Assembly: GCA_017854855.1 (NCBI GenBank)
Contig: JAFMGZ010000041.1
Location: 1 to 32,635, forward strand
DNA length: 32,635 nt
Source: Sulfitobacter sp.
GTDB taxonomy: Bacteria > Pseudomonadota > Alphaproteobacteria > Rhodobacterales > Rhodobacteraceae
Reading direction: 5' to 3'
The first letter of the stretch is position 1; every line of letters starts with the position of its first letter. A program made the translations under genes and the position numbers. Of this stretch, positions 1 to 8,033 are shown piece by piece. Below the pieces are notes generated by a model, which saw only the letters and a list, made by a program, of their open reading frames with translations, did not search any database and was not told the DNA's origin.

Positions 1-165
1 AAGGGGGCTTTCATCCTGACCTTTTAGCAGATTGTTTAACGTGGCCCGCAATCCGGTAACAAATCACCACACGATTTCCATACGCCTGACGCGGGCCTTC
101 GTCAATCCGGTGGCTTGGCATCGTGTGAAAATTAGGCAAGATGGGGCAAAGCAAAGGAAGCCATT

Positions 166-873
166 ATGTCCCGGCCTATTGATCTGTATTACTGGCCCAC
201 CCCGAACGGGTGGAAGATCTCCATCGCGCTGGAGGAGATGGGCCTGCCTTACCAGACGCATCTGATCAACATCGGGGCTGGCGACCAATTCGCGCCCGAG
301 TTTCTGAAAATCGCGCCGAACAACCGGATGCCAGCCATCGTTGACCCAGACGGGCCAGATGGCGCGCCGATCTCGGTCTTTGAATCCGGCGCAATCCTGC
401 AATACCTCGCGCGCAAGACCGGCCGCTTTTACGGCAGCACCGAAAGACAGCAGGTCGCGGTTGAGGAATGGCTGATGTGGCAGATGGGCGGTCTGGGTCC
501 GATGGCAGGTCAGGCGCATCACTTTTTGAAATACGCGCCCCATATGGACCCGCCCAACGACCTGCCCTACGCCAAGGACCGCTACCGCAATGAAACGGCG
601 CGGCTTTACGGTGTATTGGACCGCCAGTTGTCAAAGCATGCCTGGGTGGCGGGCGATTTCATTTCGATTGCAGATTTTGCGATCTGGGGCTGGGCGTCCC
701 TTTGGGAGGGTCAGCAGCAAACCCTTGAGGACAAACCCCATATGGCCAGATGGCTGGAGGCCATGTGGGCGCGCCCCGGCGTCAAGGCTGGTCGCGCGCT
801 TTATGCCGAAAAGCGCGCCGATTTCGCCAAGGACAAGGACGCCCAAGAGCGGCTCTTCAAAAAGGACAGCTGA
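166..873 (+). CDS. Glutathione S-transferase family protein (nu-class / YfcG-like)
   Basis: A 235-residue cytosolic protein with the two-domain GST layout: an N-terminal thioredoxin-like domain (about residues 4-85) and an all-helical C-terminal domain (about 95-220). The opening TPNGWKISIALEE and the later FESGAILQYLARK resemble E. coli YfcG/YghU, nu-class enzymes that use Thr/Asn rather than Tyr/Ser/Cys and act as glutathione-dependent disulfide-bond reductases; that is family knowledge. The ATG follows AAAGGAAGCCATT, a good ribosome binding site. The gene converges on yciB with an 11-base gap. Substrate is unknown. GST family membership is sure, the nu-class subtype fairly sure. Confidence 0.9.
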   Translation: MSRPIDLYYWPTPNGWKISIALEEMGLPYQTHLINIGAGDQFAPEFLKIAPNNRMPAIVDPDGPDGAPISVFESGAILQYLARKTGRFYGSTERQQVAVEEWLMWQMGGLGPMAGQAHHFLKYAPHMDPPNDLPYAKDRYRNETARLYGVLDRQLSKHAWVAGDFISIADFAIWGWASLWEGQQQTLEDKPHMARWLEAMWARPGVKAGRALYAEKRADFAKDKDAQERLFKKDS

Positions 874-884
874 GGGCGGTGCCG

Positions 885-1493
885 CTATTCGCTATCGTCC
901 AGTTCGGTAAATCGCTCAAGGGCGACGATCTGGCTCCATAGGAACAGGAACATCAGGATCGGAAAACCAAAGGTTTCGATCTTGACCCAGGCATCGGTGG
1001 ACATGGTGCGCCACACCAGTTCATTGGCCACTGCCAAAATGATGAAAAAGACCGTCAACCGGCGGGTCAGCAGCATCCAGCCCTCATGCTTCATCGGGAT
1101 CATTTCAGACATCACATAGGCCAGATAGCTGCGCCCCTGTACCAGCCCGATGGACAAGATCACGGCGAAAAAAGCGTAGACGATGGTGGTCTTCATCTTG
1201 AAGAACCTCTCATCGTTGAACCAGGCCGTCAGCCCACCAAAGAAAATCACCATGAAGGCCGTGAAGATCTGCATCCGGCTCAACCTGCCTGTCAAGACCC
1301 ACAAGATGCCCATGGCGATCAGCAGGATCGGGACGAAGATCAGCGTGGCGACGATAAAGCCGGAATATTCGACACCGCCGAGCGAAAAGACATCATCCCG
1401 GATGCGCAGATAGATCACGAAAAACAGCAAAGGTGGCCCCAGTTCAAGGACCTGTTTCAGGATCGGGTTGATGGTCTTTGGCGCGTCCGACAT
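885..1493 (-). CDS. yciB: Inner membrane-spanning protein YciB (septation protein A family)
   Basis: A 202-residue polytopic inner-membrane protein with five or six hydrophobic helices, matching the YciB/IspZ family in length and in its opening (ILKQVLELGPPLLFFVIY). The family is linked to envelope integrity and septation, and its molecular role is unsettled. The start at 1493 is chosen because AAAGGAG lies six bases upstream; an in-frame ATG at 1520 would run into the upstream transporter gene. It is the last gene of the minus-strand group ftsY, EamA transporter, yciB, with a 10-base gap to the transporter, so it is probably co-transcribed. Confidence 0.92.
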   Translation of the reverse strand: MSDAPKTINPILKQVLELGPPLLFFVIYLRIRDDVFSLGGVEYSGFIVATLIFVPILLIAMGILWVLTGRLSRMQIFTAFMVIFFGGLTAWFNDERFFKMKTTIVYAFFAVILSIGLVQGRSYLAYVMSEMIPMKHEGWMLLTRRLTVFFIILAVANELVWRTMSTDAWVKIETFGFPILMFLFLWSQIVALERFTELDDSE

Positions 1494-1503
1494 ATCTGCT
1501 CCT

Positions 1504-2406
1504 TTAGCCTCCCACTTCAACTATCACAGCGCCCGCAGCAATCAATGCCATCAAGGCCACCCGGCGCGGCCCCACCGTTTCCTTGAGAAAGACAACGCCG
1601 ATGATGGCGGCAAACACGGTCGATGTCTCGCGCAGCACCGCTGCCTCACCGACCTTGTCCAAACGTGTTGCCATCATGATGGCACCAAAGCTCAGAAAGG
1701 CGACAATCCCGCCGAAAAAACCCCGTGTCATCAACGGGCCAAGGGCCGGTGCATCCGGCATGCGAAACCAGCGCCGGGCGGCGATAAAGGGCATCACCAA
1801 CCCGTCAATCATGAAAAACCATGCCAGAAAGGTGAATGGGTTTTCCGTCGCCCGAATGCCGTAAGCATCATAGGTGGTGTAGAGCGCGACAAAAAGTCCC
1901 GTCAGCACCGCGATGCCAAGCGCGGCGTTCAATGTATCGCGTTCTGACACCAGATAGACCATGTTATAAAGCGCCAGACCAAAGATGCCCGCCAGCAGCA
2001 CCGCAACCCCCAGCCATTGCACCCCGGTGAACCGTTCATCAAAGATCAGATAGGCCCCGATCACCGCAAACAGCGGGCCTGTGCCCCGCACCACCGGATA
2101 GACCACCGTATAGGCCCCCTTGGTATAGGCCCAAGCCTGCAAACACTTGTAAATAATGTGAATAACAAAGGCACCCAGAAATATGATCCACATATGCGGC
2201 TCTGGCCAGGGGACCACGAAAAGCGCAAAGGGCGCGGCCATTACGCAATAGGCAAAATCAATCGCGCCCCGTGTCAGCCAAGGATCATGCCGCCCCTTTT
2301 GCAGCGCGCCAAAGACCGCATGCAAGAAGGCCGCCATCAACGCCAGCATCAGGGCAATCTGGTGGCCCTGTTCGGTGCCTTCGACTGAGATGATCCAATC
2401 GGTCAT
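1504..2406 (-). CDS. EamA/DMT-family transporter
   Basis: A 300-residue inner-membrane protein with about ten hydrophobic helices in two halves, the EamA (drug/metabolite transporter) architecture. Residues about 85-130 carry the usual end of the first half (YTVVYPVVRGTGPLFAVIGA), and the second half contains a similar segment near LRETSTVFAAIIGVVFLKE. Members export amino acids, nucleosides or other metabolites; the substrate cannot be told from sequence. It lies between ftsY (40-base gap) and yciB (10-base gap) on the same strand, which suggests one transcript. The ribosome binding site before the ATG is weak (only ACGG next to the codon), so translation may depend on upstream ftsY. Confidence 0.88.
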   Translation of the reverse strand: MTDWIISVEGTEQGHQIALMLALMAAFLHAVFGALQKGRHDPWLTRGAIDFAYCVMAAPFALFVVPWPEPHMWIIFLGAFVIHIIYKCLQAWAYTKGAYTVVYPVVRGTGPLFAVIGAYLIFDERFTGVQWLGVAVLLAGIFGLALYNMVYLVSERDTLNAALGIAVLTGLFVALYTTYDAYGIRATENPFTFLAWFFMIDGLVMPFIAARRWFRMPDAPALGPLMTRGFFGGIVAFLSFGAIMMATRLDKVGEAAVLRETSTVFAAIIGVVFLKETVGPRRVALMALIAAGAVIVEVGG

Positions 2407-2446
2407 CCGTAAACAACAGCCCGAAAGGCAAAGCTGTCAGCGTGGT

Positions 2447-3952
2447 TCAACGTTCGTATCCCACCAAAGCATCGGCAAATTCCTGCGGGTCAAAGGGCTG
2501 CAGATCGTCGATCTGTTCGCCCACGCCGATCGCGTGGATGGGCAGGCCGAATTTATCTGCCAATGCGACCAGCACACCGCCCTTTGCCGTGCCATCCAGT
2601 TTGGTCATGACCAGACCGGACACATCCGAAATCTCCTGGAACACTTTTACCTGGTTCAGCGCATTCTGACCGGTGGTCGCATCCAGCACCAAAAGCGTAT
2701 TGTGCGGTGCTTCTGCGTCCTTCTTGCGGATGACGCGCACAATCTTGGCCAGTTCCTCCATCAGGTCGCCACGGTTCTGCAAACGCCCGGCAGTGTCGAT
2801 CAACAGCAGGTCCGCGCCATCCGCCTGCGCCTGTGTCATGGCGTCAAACGCAAGGCTGGCCGGATCAGAACCCTGCGCCGCCGTCAGAACAGGCACGCCC
2901 GCACGCTCGCCCCAGACCTGCAATTGTTCCACCGCTGCCGCACGAAAGGTATCGCCAGCCGCAATCACCACCTTTTTGCCTGCAGCCCGGAACTGGCTGG
3001 CCAATTTGCCGATGGTCGTGGTCTTGCCCGATCCATTCACGCCCACCACCAAAACCACCTGCGGTGTTTTGGGATAAAGCGGCAATGGCCGCGCGACAGG
3101 TTCCATGATGCGGGCAATTTCATCGGCCATCAGTTGCTTGATCTCAGCCACCGAGAGTTTCTTGCCGAAACGCCCCTCGGCCATGTTGGCCGTCACGCGC
3201 AGCGCGGTGTCCACGCCCATGTCAGCGGTGATCAGCAGCTCTTCTAGCTGTTCGAGCATTTCGTCATCCAGCGCGCGACGCCGCACGGCCTGGGGGGCTG
3301 CCCGGCCCATCAACCGGCCCAGCAGACCGGGCTTGGCGGTGGACGATGACGTATCTTCCATCAGATCGGGGGCGACAGGCGTCATGGTCGCGCGCAAAGG
3401 CTCTGGTGCGGCGGCCCGTTCTTCGGCGTCCTGGGCTGCTTTTCGGGCCGCATCGCGCCGGGCCTGTTCTGCGGCCAGACGTTCTTCTTCGGCCTGACGC
3501 TCTTGGGCGGCATGGCGGGCAGCCTCTTTGGCGCGGGCGTCCTCGGCTTTGCGGGCCTCTTCCAGCAAACGTTCTTCTTCGGCCCGGCGTTCAGCATCTG
3601 CCTCAAGGGCCGCAGCCTCTGCCGCCTGACGTGCGGCTTCATCGGCGGCTTGCTGTATGGCGCGGGCTTCCGCTGCGCGGGCAAGCTGGGCTGCCTGCGC
3701 ATGCGCCTCTATCTGCGCCTTGCGTTCAGCGGCAACCTTTTCCGCCTCTCGCAATGCGGCCTTTTCGGCCTTGGCGGCATCATCCGGGGACGCGACAGCC
3801 GTCTCAACCGCCTGCGCGGGGGCATCCTGCACAGTCTCACCAACAGCTGAAACCTCGGCTTCATCCCCCTCACCGACAATCGCCTCCAGTCCTTCGTCAA
3901 TCTTGGACGAGGATTTGAACAAACGATCTTTTAGCTTTTTGAAAAACGCCAA
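2447..3952 (-). CDS. ftsY: Signal recognition particle receptor FtsY
   Basis: GTPase receptor that docks SRP-ribosome complexes at the inner membrane. The N-terminal membrane-targeting helix (AFFKKLKDRLFKSSSK) is followed by an Ala/Glu/Arg-rich, probably coiled-coil A domain of about 180 residues, then the NG domain: G1 loop GVNGSGKTTTIGKLA, DTFRAAA, DTAGRLQ and TKLDGTAKGG. Two starts are possible: GTG at 3967 (506 residues, no ribosome binding site) or TTG at 3952 (501 residues). I chose TTG because GGAGG sits six bases upstream and the product then begins right at the conserved helix. It leads the group with the EamA transporter and yciB. The family assignment is secure; the exact start is an inference. 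Confidence 0.95.
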   Translation of the reverse strand: MAFFKKLKDRLFKSSSKIDEGLEAIVGEGDEAEVSAVGETVQDAPAQAVETAVASPDDAAKAEKAALREAEKVAAERKAQIEAHAQAAQLARAAEARAIQQAADEAARQAAEAAALEADAERRAEEERLLEEARKAEDARAKEAARHAAQERQAEEERLAAEQARRDAARKAAQDAEERAAAPEPLRATMTPVAPDLMEDTSSSTAKPGLLGRLMGRAAPQAVRRRALDDEMLEQLEELLITADMGVDTALRVTANMAEGRFGKKLSVAEIKQLMADEIARIMEPVARPLPLYPKTPQVVLVVGVNGSGKTTTIGKLASQFRAAGKKVVIAAGDTFRAAAVEQLQVWGERAGVPVLTAAQGSDPASLAFDAMTQAQADGADLLLIDTAGRLQNRGDLMEELAKIVRVIRKKDAEAPHNTLLVLDATTGQNALNQVKVFQEISDVSGLVMTKLDGTAKGGVLVALADKFGLPIHAIGVGEQIDDLQPFDPQEFADALVGYER

Positions 3953-4022
3953 GGAAGGCCTCCGCACCAGTTTGGATAAGGCTTAGCGCCTCTGTCCAGT
4001 GGATGGAAGAGAGCCTGCACAA

Positions 4023-4028
4023 TTGACA
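4023..4028 (+). promoter_or_regulatory. Candidate -35 element for the lytic transglycosylase gene
   Basis: A perfect TTGACA. Seventeen bases further the -10 position reads CACCAA, a poor match, and +1 would fall at about 4058, the A of the start codon. Together with the missing ribosome binding site this fits a leaderless transcript, but the weak -10 keeps confidence low. Confidence 0.3.
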
Positions 4029-4057
4029 TAGGCGTTCAAACTGCCCACCAACACCCC

Positions 4058-4942
4058 ATGCGTGCAATCTTGGCCATTGTTCTTGCGTTTTTTGCGGCTC
4101 CGCTTGTGGCGGACCCCGGCAAGATGTGTTCATCGCAAAAGTGGGGACATTCAGAATGCATCCGCCCGGATCATTTCGTTTATGACACCTGCAATGCGAT
4201 CAAGACCTTTACCGAACGACACGGATTGAACACCGGTTTCTTCGCCCGGCTGATCTGGCAAGAAAGCCGCTTTGATCCCAACGCCCTTTCCCATGCCAAT
4301 GCACGCGGCATCGCACAATTCATCCCCTCCACCGCGCGATTGCGCGGGCTGAACGACCCCTACAACCCTGCCGATGCACTGGAGCATTCCGCGCAATATC
4401 TGGCGGAAATGGTGCGTCGCTATGGCAACGAAGGCATGGCCGCCATCGGCTATAACGGCGGCGAACGTCGCGCCGAGGGGTTTCTGACCGGCAAGGGGCT
4501 GGCCCCCGAAACAGTGAATTATGTCCCGATCATCACCGGCCTGACCGCCGAAGACTGGCGCGACCGGCCACCCAAAGACCACGATATGCGCCTGTCGGCC
4601 GCGCAGGCATTCCTGCCTGCCTGCTATGCCATGGCGCAAAACCGCCGGATCACCCCATTGGCCCGGCCCAAGCCACCTGAACCGGCCCTCAAACCCTGGG
4701 GCATCCAGGTGGCCTTTGCCCAATCCAGAAAAGCCGCACGTGCAGCCCTGCGCAGCAAAACCGCCTCTTGCAGGCGGCTGGTGGGGGGCGAAAAGGCTGA
4801 CCTGATCTACAAGCCACATAGGGTCGCGACCAAGCAGGGTTTCTTTTTCGCCCGTTTTGGCCGCAACAGCCGCGACGCGGCGCAAAAGCTGTGCAATGCC
4901 ATGCGCCGACAGCAATGCGCCTGCCGGGTGGTTCAGAATTGA
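4058..4942 (+). CDS. Secreted lytic transglycosylase (SLT domain)
   Basis: A 294-residue periplasmic enzyme expected to cleave peptidoglycan glycan strands to 1,6-anhydromuropeptides. A signal peptide (residues 1-18) precedes an SLT domain (about 45-165) with catalytic Glu69 in IWQESRFDP, GIAQFIPSTA and AIGYNGGERR. The last 40 residues (YKPHRVATKQGFFFARFG through CACRVVQN) look like a short SPOR-like module that could bind denuded glycan; this is tentative. No Shine-Dalgarno sequence precedes the ATG, while a perfect TTGACA lies at 4023-4028, spaced so that transcription could begin near the start codon. It is divergent from ftsY. Confidence 0.9.
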   Translation: MRAILAIVLAFFAAPLVADPGKMCSSQKWGHSECIRPDHFVYDTCNAIKTFTERHGLNTGFFARLIWQESRFDPNALSHANARGIAQFIPSTARLRGLNDPYNPADALEHSAQYLAEMVRRYGNEGMAAIGYNGGERRAEGFLTGKGLAPETVNYVPIITGLTAEDWRDRPPKDHDMRLSAAQAFLPACYAMAQNRRITPLARPKPPEPALKPWGIQVAFAQSRKAARAALRSKTASCRRLVGGEKADLIYKPHRVATKQGFFFARFGRNSRDAAQKLCNAMRRQQCACRVVQN

Positions 4943-4959
4943 TCCAACCGGGGGACAGG

Positions 4960-4982
4960 CGGCTGACGGGACATGTCAGCCG
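4960..4982 (+). terminator. Hairpin 17 bases after the lytic transglycosylase stop
   Basis: A perfect 8-base-pair stem, CGGCTGAC with GTCAGCCG, around a 7-base loop. No T-run follows on either strand, so it is either a weak intrinsic terminator or a 3'-end stabiliser. It lies between the convergent transglycosylase and NuoEF-fusion genes. Confidence 0.4.
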
Positions 4983-5030
4983 GCCCTAGGCCCAAAGCGC
5001 TAAGCGGAATACCCGATAGATTACGCGCCC

Positions 5031-5079
5031 CTTAACACATTGAAATCTTTCGCTTCAGGCAGTGTTAAGCGTTTCAGGC
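5031..5079. repeat. Inverted repeat plus direct repeat between convergent genes
   Basis: CTTAACAC (5031-5038) is matched by its reverse complement GTGTTAAG (5062-5069), 23 bases apart. Interlaced with it is a direct repeat, CGCTTCAGGC (5051-5060) and CGTTTCAGGC (5070-5079), with a 19-base period. It lies just beyond the stop of the NuoEF fusion on the minus strand. It may be a 3' RNA structure or a protein site; nothing in the sequence decides. Confidence 0.4.
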
Positions 5080-5095
5080 TTTCCTAAAGAACATT

Positions 5096-6808
5096 CTAGA
5101 TCTCATCGGCAAAATGTTTGATCACCATCCGAATTGGATTTGGGGCCGCCTGCCCCAAACCGCAGATCGACGCATCGACCATCGCGGTGCTCAGCTCTTC
5201 CAACAGGCCTGTGTCCCACCTGTCCGCCTGCATCAGCTTGACCGCTTTTTCGCAGCCAACCCGGCAGGGCGTACATTGCCCGCAGCTTTCATCCTCGAAA
5301 AAGCGCAGCATGTTCAGCGCTGCGGCCCGCGCGGAATCGTGATCCGACAAAACCACAACCGCCGCAGAGCCGATAAAGCTGCCATGCGGCTGCAGGGTGT
5401 CAAAATCCAGCGGGATGTCATCCATATGGGCAGGCAAAAGCCCCGATGACGGCCCACCGGGTTGATAGGCCTTGAACACATGACCCTCCGCCATGCCGCC
5501 TGCGGCCGCAATAACGTCCACAATGGTTGACCCTGCGGGCAGCAGATGCACCCCCGGCTTGGCCACGCGCCCCGAAACGGAATAGGACCGCAGCCCCTTG
5601 CGCCCGTTCTTTTCCGTGGCTGACAGCACCTCGGGTCCCTCACGGCAAATCCGTGCAACCCAATGCAATGTCTCAATATTATGTACCAAAGTCGGGCGAC
5701 CAAACACACCGACCTGCGCCACAAAAGGCGGACGGTGGCGCGGCATCCCACGCTTGCCTTCGATGCTTTCGATCATCGCCGATTCCTCGCCGCAGATATA
5801 GGCACCGGCCCCGCGCCGCAGGTCGATATAGCCCTTTGCCACGATCCCGGCCCGCTCCAGCGCGTCAATCTCGCGCGCAAGGATCGCCAGCACTGCCGGA
5901 TATTCGTCGCGCATGTAGACAAAGACCTTTTCCGCCTCCACGGCCCATGCCGCAATCAGCATCCCTTCGAGAAACAGATGCGGCACCCGCTCCAGATAGT
6001 AGCGGTCCTTGAAGGTGCCCGGCTCGCCCTCATCGCCGTTCACAGCCATGTAGCGCGGCCCGGCATTGGCGCGCACAAAGCCCCATTTCTTGCCCGACGG
6101 GAAACCCGCGCCGCCCAGACCGCGCAAACCAGAGGCCAGCACCTTGTCCTGCACCGCTTCCCAATCGCCGCCCTTGCGCAGATCTTGCAAGCTGGCATAG
6201 CCGCCCGCCGCCACATAGGCATCAAAGGTCTCATAGTCGGGGATATGCGCATGGGTCTGGCCTGCCGCAATCGCCGCCTGGACCTTTTCAGGCGTGGCGT
6301 GGTCAATATGGGCATGTCCCAGTTCCAGCACCGGCGCTGTATCGCAACGGCCCATGCAAGGGGCCCTCAGCACCCGGACCTGCTTGGGGTCCAGCCCCTC
6401 TTCCAACGCGGCCTTGAGCGCCTGTGCACCGGCCAATTCACAAGACAGCGAATCGCAAACACGGATGGTCAGCGCGGGCGGCGGGGTCTGGCCTTCCTTG
6501 ACCACATCGAAATGCGCATAAAAGGTAGCTACTTCATAGACTTCGGCCATGGACATGCGCATCTCTTCGGCCAAAGCCCGAAGATGTGCAGCCGACAGAT
6601 GCCCGTATTCATCCTGAATAAGATGCAGATATTCGATCAACAAATCCGCGCGGCGCGGCCGATCGGCCAAAAGGGCGCGGACCTCATCCCAGGACTGATC
6701 GGTCAGCTGGCGGCCCTTGGTATGATGCCGCCCCTTGCCCTTGCCAGATTTCCAGACGCCTTTTTCAGGGCCCTTGCCTGCGGCCTTATCTTGCTCATCC
6801 AGCGCCAT
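5096..6808 (-). CDS. NuoE-NuoF fusion, formate-dehydrogenase-type NADH-binding (diaphorase) subunit
   Basis: A 570-residue fusion. Residues about 35-165 are a NuoE-like thioredoxin fold with four [2Fe-2S] cysteines (C118, C123, C151, C155). Residues about 205-570 are NuoF-like: GGAGFPSGKKW and NGDEGEPGTFKDRY for FMN and NADH, AYICGEESA, and a [4Fe-4S] site formed by C509, C512, C515 and C549. The ESCGQCTPCRVG wording and the Lys/Gly-rich N-terminal tail resemble the beta/gamma subunits of soluble NAD-dependent formate dehydrogenases more than complex I, where NuoE and NuoF are separate. It would pass electrons between NAD(H) and a catalytic partner. No molybdopterin subunit, fdhD or nuo gene lies in this window, so the partner is unknown. 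Domain calls are firm; the formate role is an inference. Confidence 0.88.
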   Translation of the reverse strand: MALDEQDKAAGKGPEKGVWKSGKGKGRHHTKGRQLTDQSWDEVRALLADRPRRADLLIEYLHLIQDEYGHLSAAHLRALAEEMRMSMAEVYEVATFYAHFDVVKEGQTPPPALTIRVCDSLSCELAGAQALKAALEEGLDPKQVRVLRAPCMGRCDTAPVLELGHAHIDHATPEKVQAAIAAGQTHAHIPDYETFDAYVAAGGYASLQDLRKGGDWEAVQDKVLASGLRGLGGAGFPSGKKWGFVRANAGPRYMAVNGDEGEPGTFKDRYYLERVPHLFLEGMLIAAWAVEAEKVFVYMRDEYPAVLAILAREIDALERAGIVAKGYIDLRRGAGAYICGEESAMIESIEGKRGMPRHRPPFVAQVGVFGRPTLVHNIETLHWVARICREGPEVLSATEKNGRKGLRSYSVSGRVAKPGVHLLPAGSTIVDVIAAAGGMAEGHVFKAYQPGGPSSGLLPAHMDDIPLDFDTLQPHGSFIGSAAVVVLSDHDSARAAALNMLRFFEDESCGQCTPCRVGCEKAVKLMQADRWDTGLLEELSTAMVDASICGLGQAAPNPIRMVIKHFADEI

Positions 6809-6923
6809 GTTCGATCTCTCTGCTTTGGGTGTTGCATGCCTTCTACCAAGAACGCCGCGCAGCCCGCGATCAAAAAACGACAGTTCCGCCGCCCTTTGCG
6901 GGCAGGTATCGCCACGAAGTGTT

Positions 6924-6952
6924 CTTTGTCACGCCATATTTCGCCTATAAGA
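6924..6952 (+). promoter_or_regulatory. Possible promoter for the AlkB-like gene
   Basis: TTCTTT (6924-6929) and TATAAG (6947-6952) are 17 bases apart, which would start transcription about 20 bases before the coding region at 6980. The -35 match is only partial, so this is a weak call. Confidence 0.25.
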
Positions 6953-6979
6953 AACAGGTGCCCTTGATGTGAGTCCAAG

Positions 6980-8029
6980 ATGTTTTGGTACGCCACCGCC
7001 AGCCTGACCCCCGCCGTGCTGCTTGCACTGGCCTGTCTCTATGGCGGGCCGGTCGCGCTGTTGGCTGTGCTGTCGATCACGGTCCTGGTCTTTTTCATGG
7101 ACAAGCTTGGCCGCCATCTGCCCCAGCCCCAGTCCGACGGGCGCGTGCTTTGCCTGCTGCTTGCACTGGTGCATTTCCCGCTGCTGGCCCTGGGCGTCTG
7201 GGCCCTTTCGACACAGGCAGGGCACAGCCTGACCGACAAGCTGCTGATCTTTACCGGGCTGGGCCTCTATGTCGGGCAAGTGTCCAATTCCAATGCCCAT
7301 GAACTGATCCACGCCAGCGCCCGCCTGCCGCGCAGACTGGGGGCTGCGGTCTATGTCTCGCTGTTGCACGGCCATCATGTATCCGCCCACCTAAAGGTCC
7401 ACCACATCCATGCAGCCACCGACAAAGACCCCAATTCCGCGCGCGCGGGTGAAAGCTTTTGGGCCTATGCGCTGCGCGCCACGGGCGGCGAATTCTCGGC
7501 AGGGCTGCGGGCGGAAACGGCGCTTCGCAAAGGGCCCACTCCGAAAGGGGGCCGCAGCATTCACCCTTACGTATTCTACATTCTGGGCGGCACAGCCGCG
7601 CTGATCGCAGCCCTGCTCCTGGCGGGCATCAAGGGTTTGCTCATCTACCTGGCCATCGCACTCTATGCCCAGATGCAGCTGCTGTTGTCAGATTACGTCC
7701 AGCACTACGGCCTGCGCCGCCACCTTCAGCCGAATGGCAAACCAGAACCCATGGGCCCGGAACACAGCTGGAATGCGCCAAAATGGTATTCCAGCGCGAT
7801 GATGCTCAATGCCCCCAGGCATTCAGACCACCATATCCGGCCCGCACGCCCCTTTACCAACCTCGAGATCACACCCCAAACAATGCCCCTCCTTCCCCAG
7901 TCCCTGCCCGTCATGGCAGTGATCGCCTTGGTCCCCCCATTGTGGCACCGCGTGATGGACAAACGTGCCGCGCGCTGGCAGAAAACCGCACAGCCCACTG
8001 GCAGCCCCACTGCATTTCTGCAAGACTGA
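6980..8029 (+). CDS. AlkB-like membrane fatty-acid-desaturase/alkane hydroxylase family protein
   Basis: A 349-residue inner-membrane protein with about six hydrophobic helices and the histidine boxes of membrane di-iron oxygenases: HELIH (107-111), HGHHVSAHLKVHHIH (130-144) running into ATDKDPNSAR, DYVQHYGL (238-245) and NAPRHSDHH (277-285). The DP-SAR, HYGL and RHSDHH wording is specific to the AlkB alkane 1-monooxygenase branch rather than ordinary desaturases. Canonical AlkB is somewhat longer (about 400 residues) and has a Lys after HELxH, replaced by Ala here. No rubredoxin or rubredoxin reductase gene is in the window. The reaction is probably oxygen-dependent hydroxylation of a hydrophobic substrate; alkane use is unproven. 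It is followed after four bases by a small secreted protein gene. Confidence 0.85.
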   Translation: MFWYATASLTPAVLLALACLYGGPVALLAVLSITVLVFFMDKLGRHLPQPQSDGRVLCLLLALVHFPLLALGVWALSTQAGHSLTDKLLIFTGLGLYVGQVSNSNAHELIHASARLPRRLGAAVYVSLLHGHHVSAHLKVHHIHAATDKDPNSARAGESFWAYALRATGGEFSAGLRAETALRKGPTPKGGRSIHPYVFYILGGTAALIAALLLAGIKGLLIYLAIALYAQMQLLLSDYVQHYGLRRHLQPNGKPEPMGPEHSWNAPKWYSSAMMLNAPRHSDHHIRPARPFTNLEITPQTMPLLPQSLPVMAVIALVPPLWHRVMDKRAARWQKTAQPTGSPTAFLQD

Positions 8030-8033
8030 CCCC

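Noticed and set aside
5096..6808. Complex I subunit NuoF
   Set aside because: NuoE and NuoF are fused, the cluster motif reads CGQCTPCRVG as in formate dehydrogenases, and no other nuo gene is nearby.
5663..6967. A 434-codon plus-strand frame across the NuoEF fusion
   Set aside because: Composition is that of an antisense shadow (His/Arg/Gln-rich), with no domain or ribosome binding site.
6967..6972. ATGTGA start-stop element just before the AlkB-like gene
   Set aside because: Only a weak ribosome binding site precedes it and chance occurrence is high; not enough to call a regulatory start-stop.
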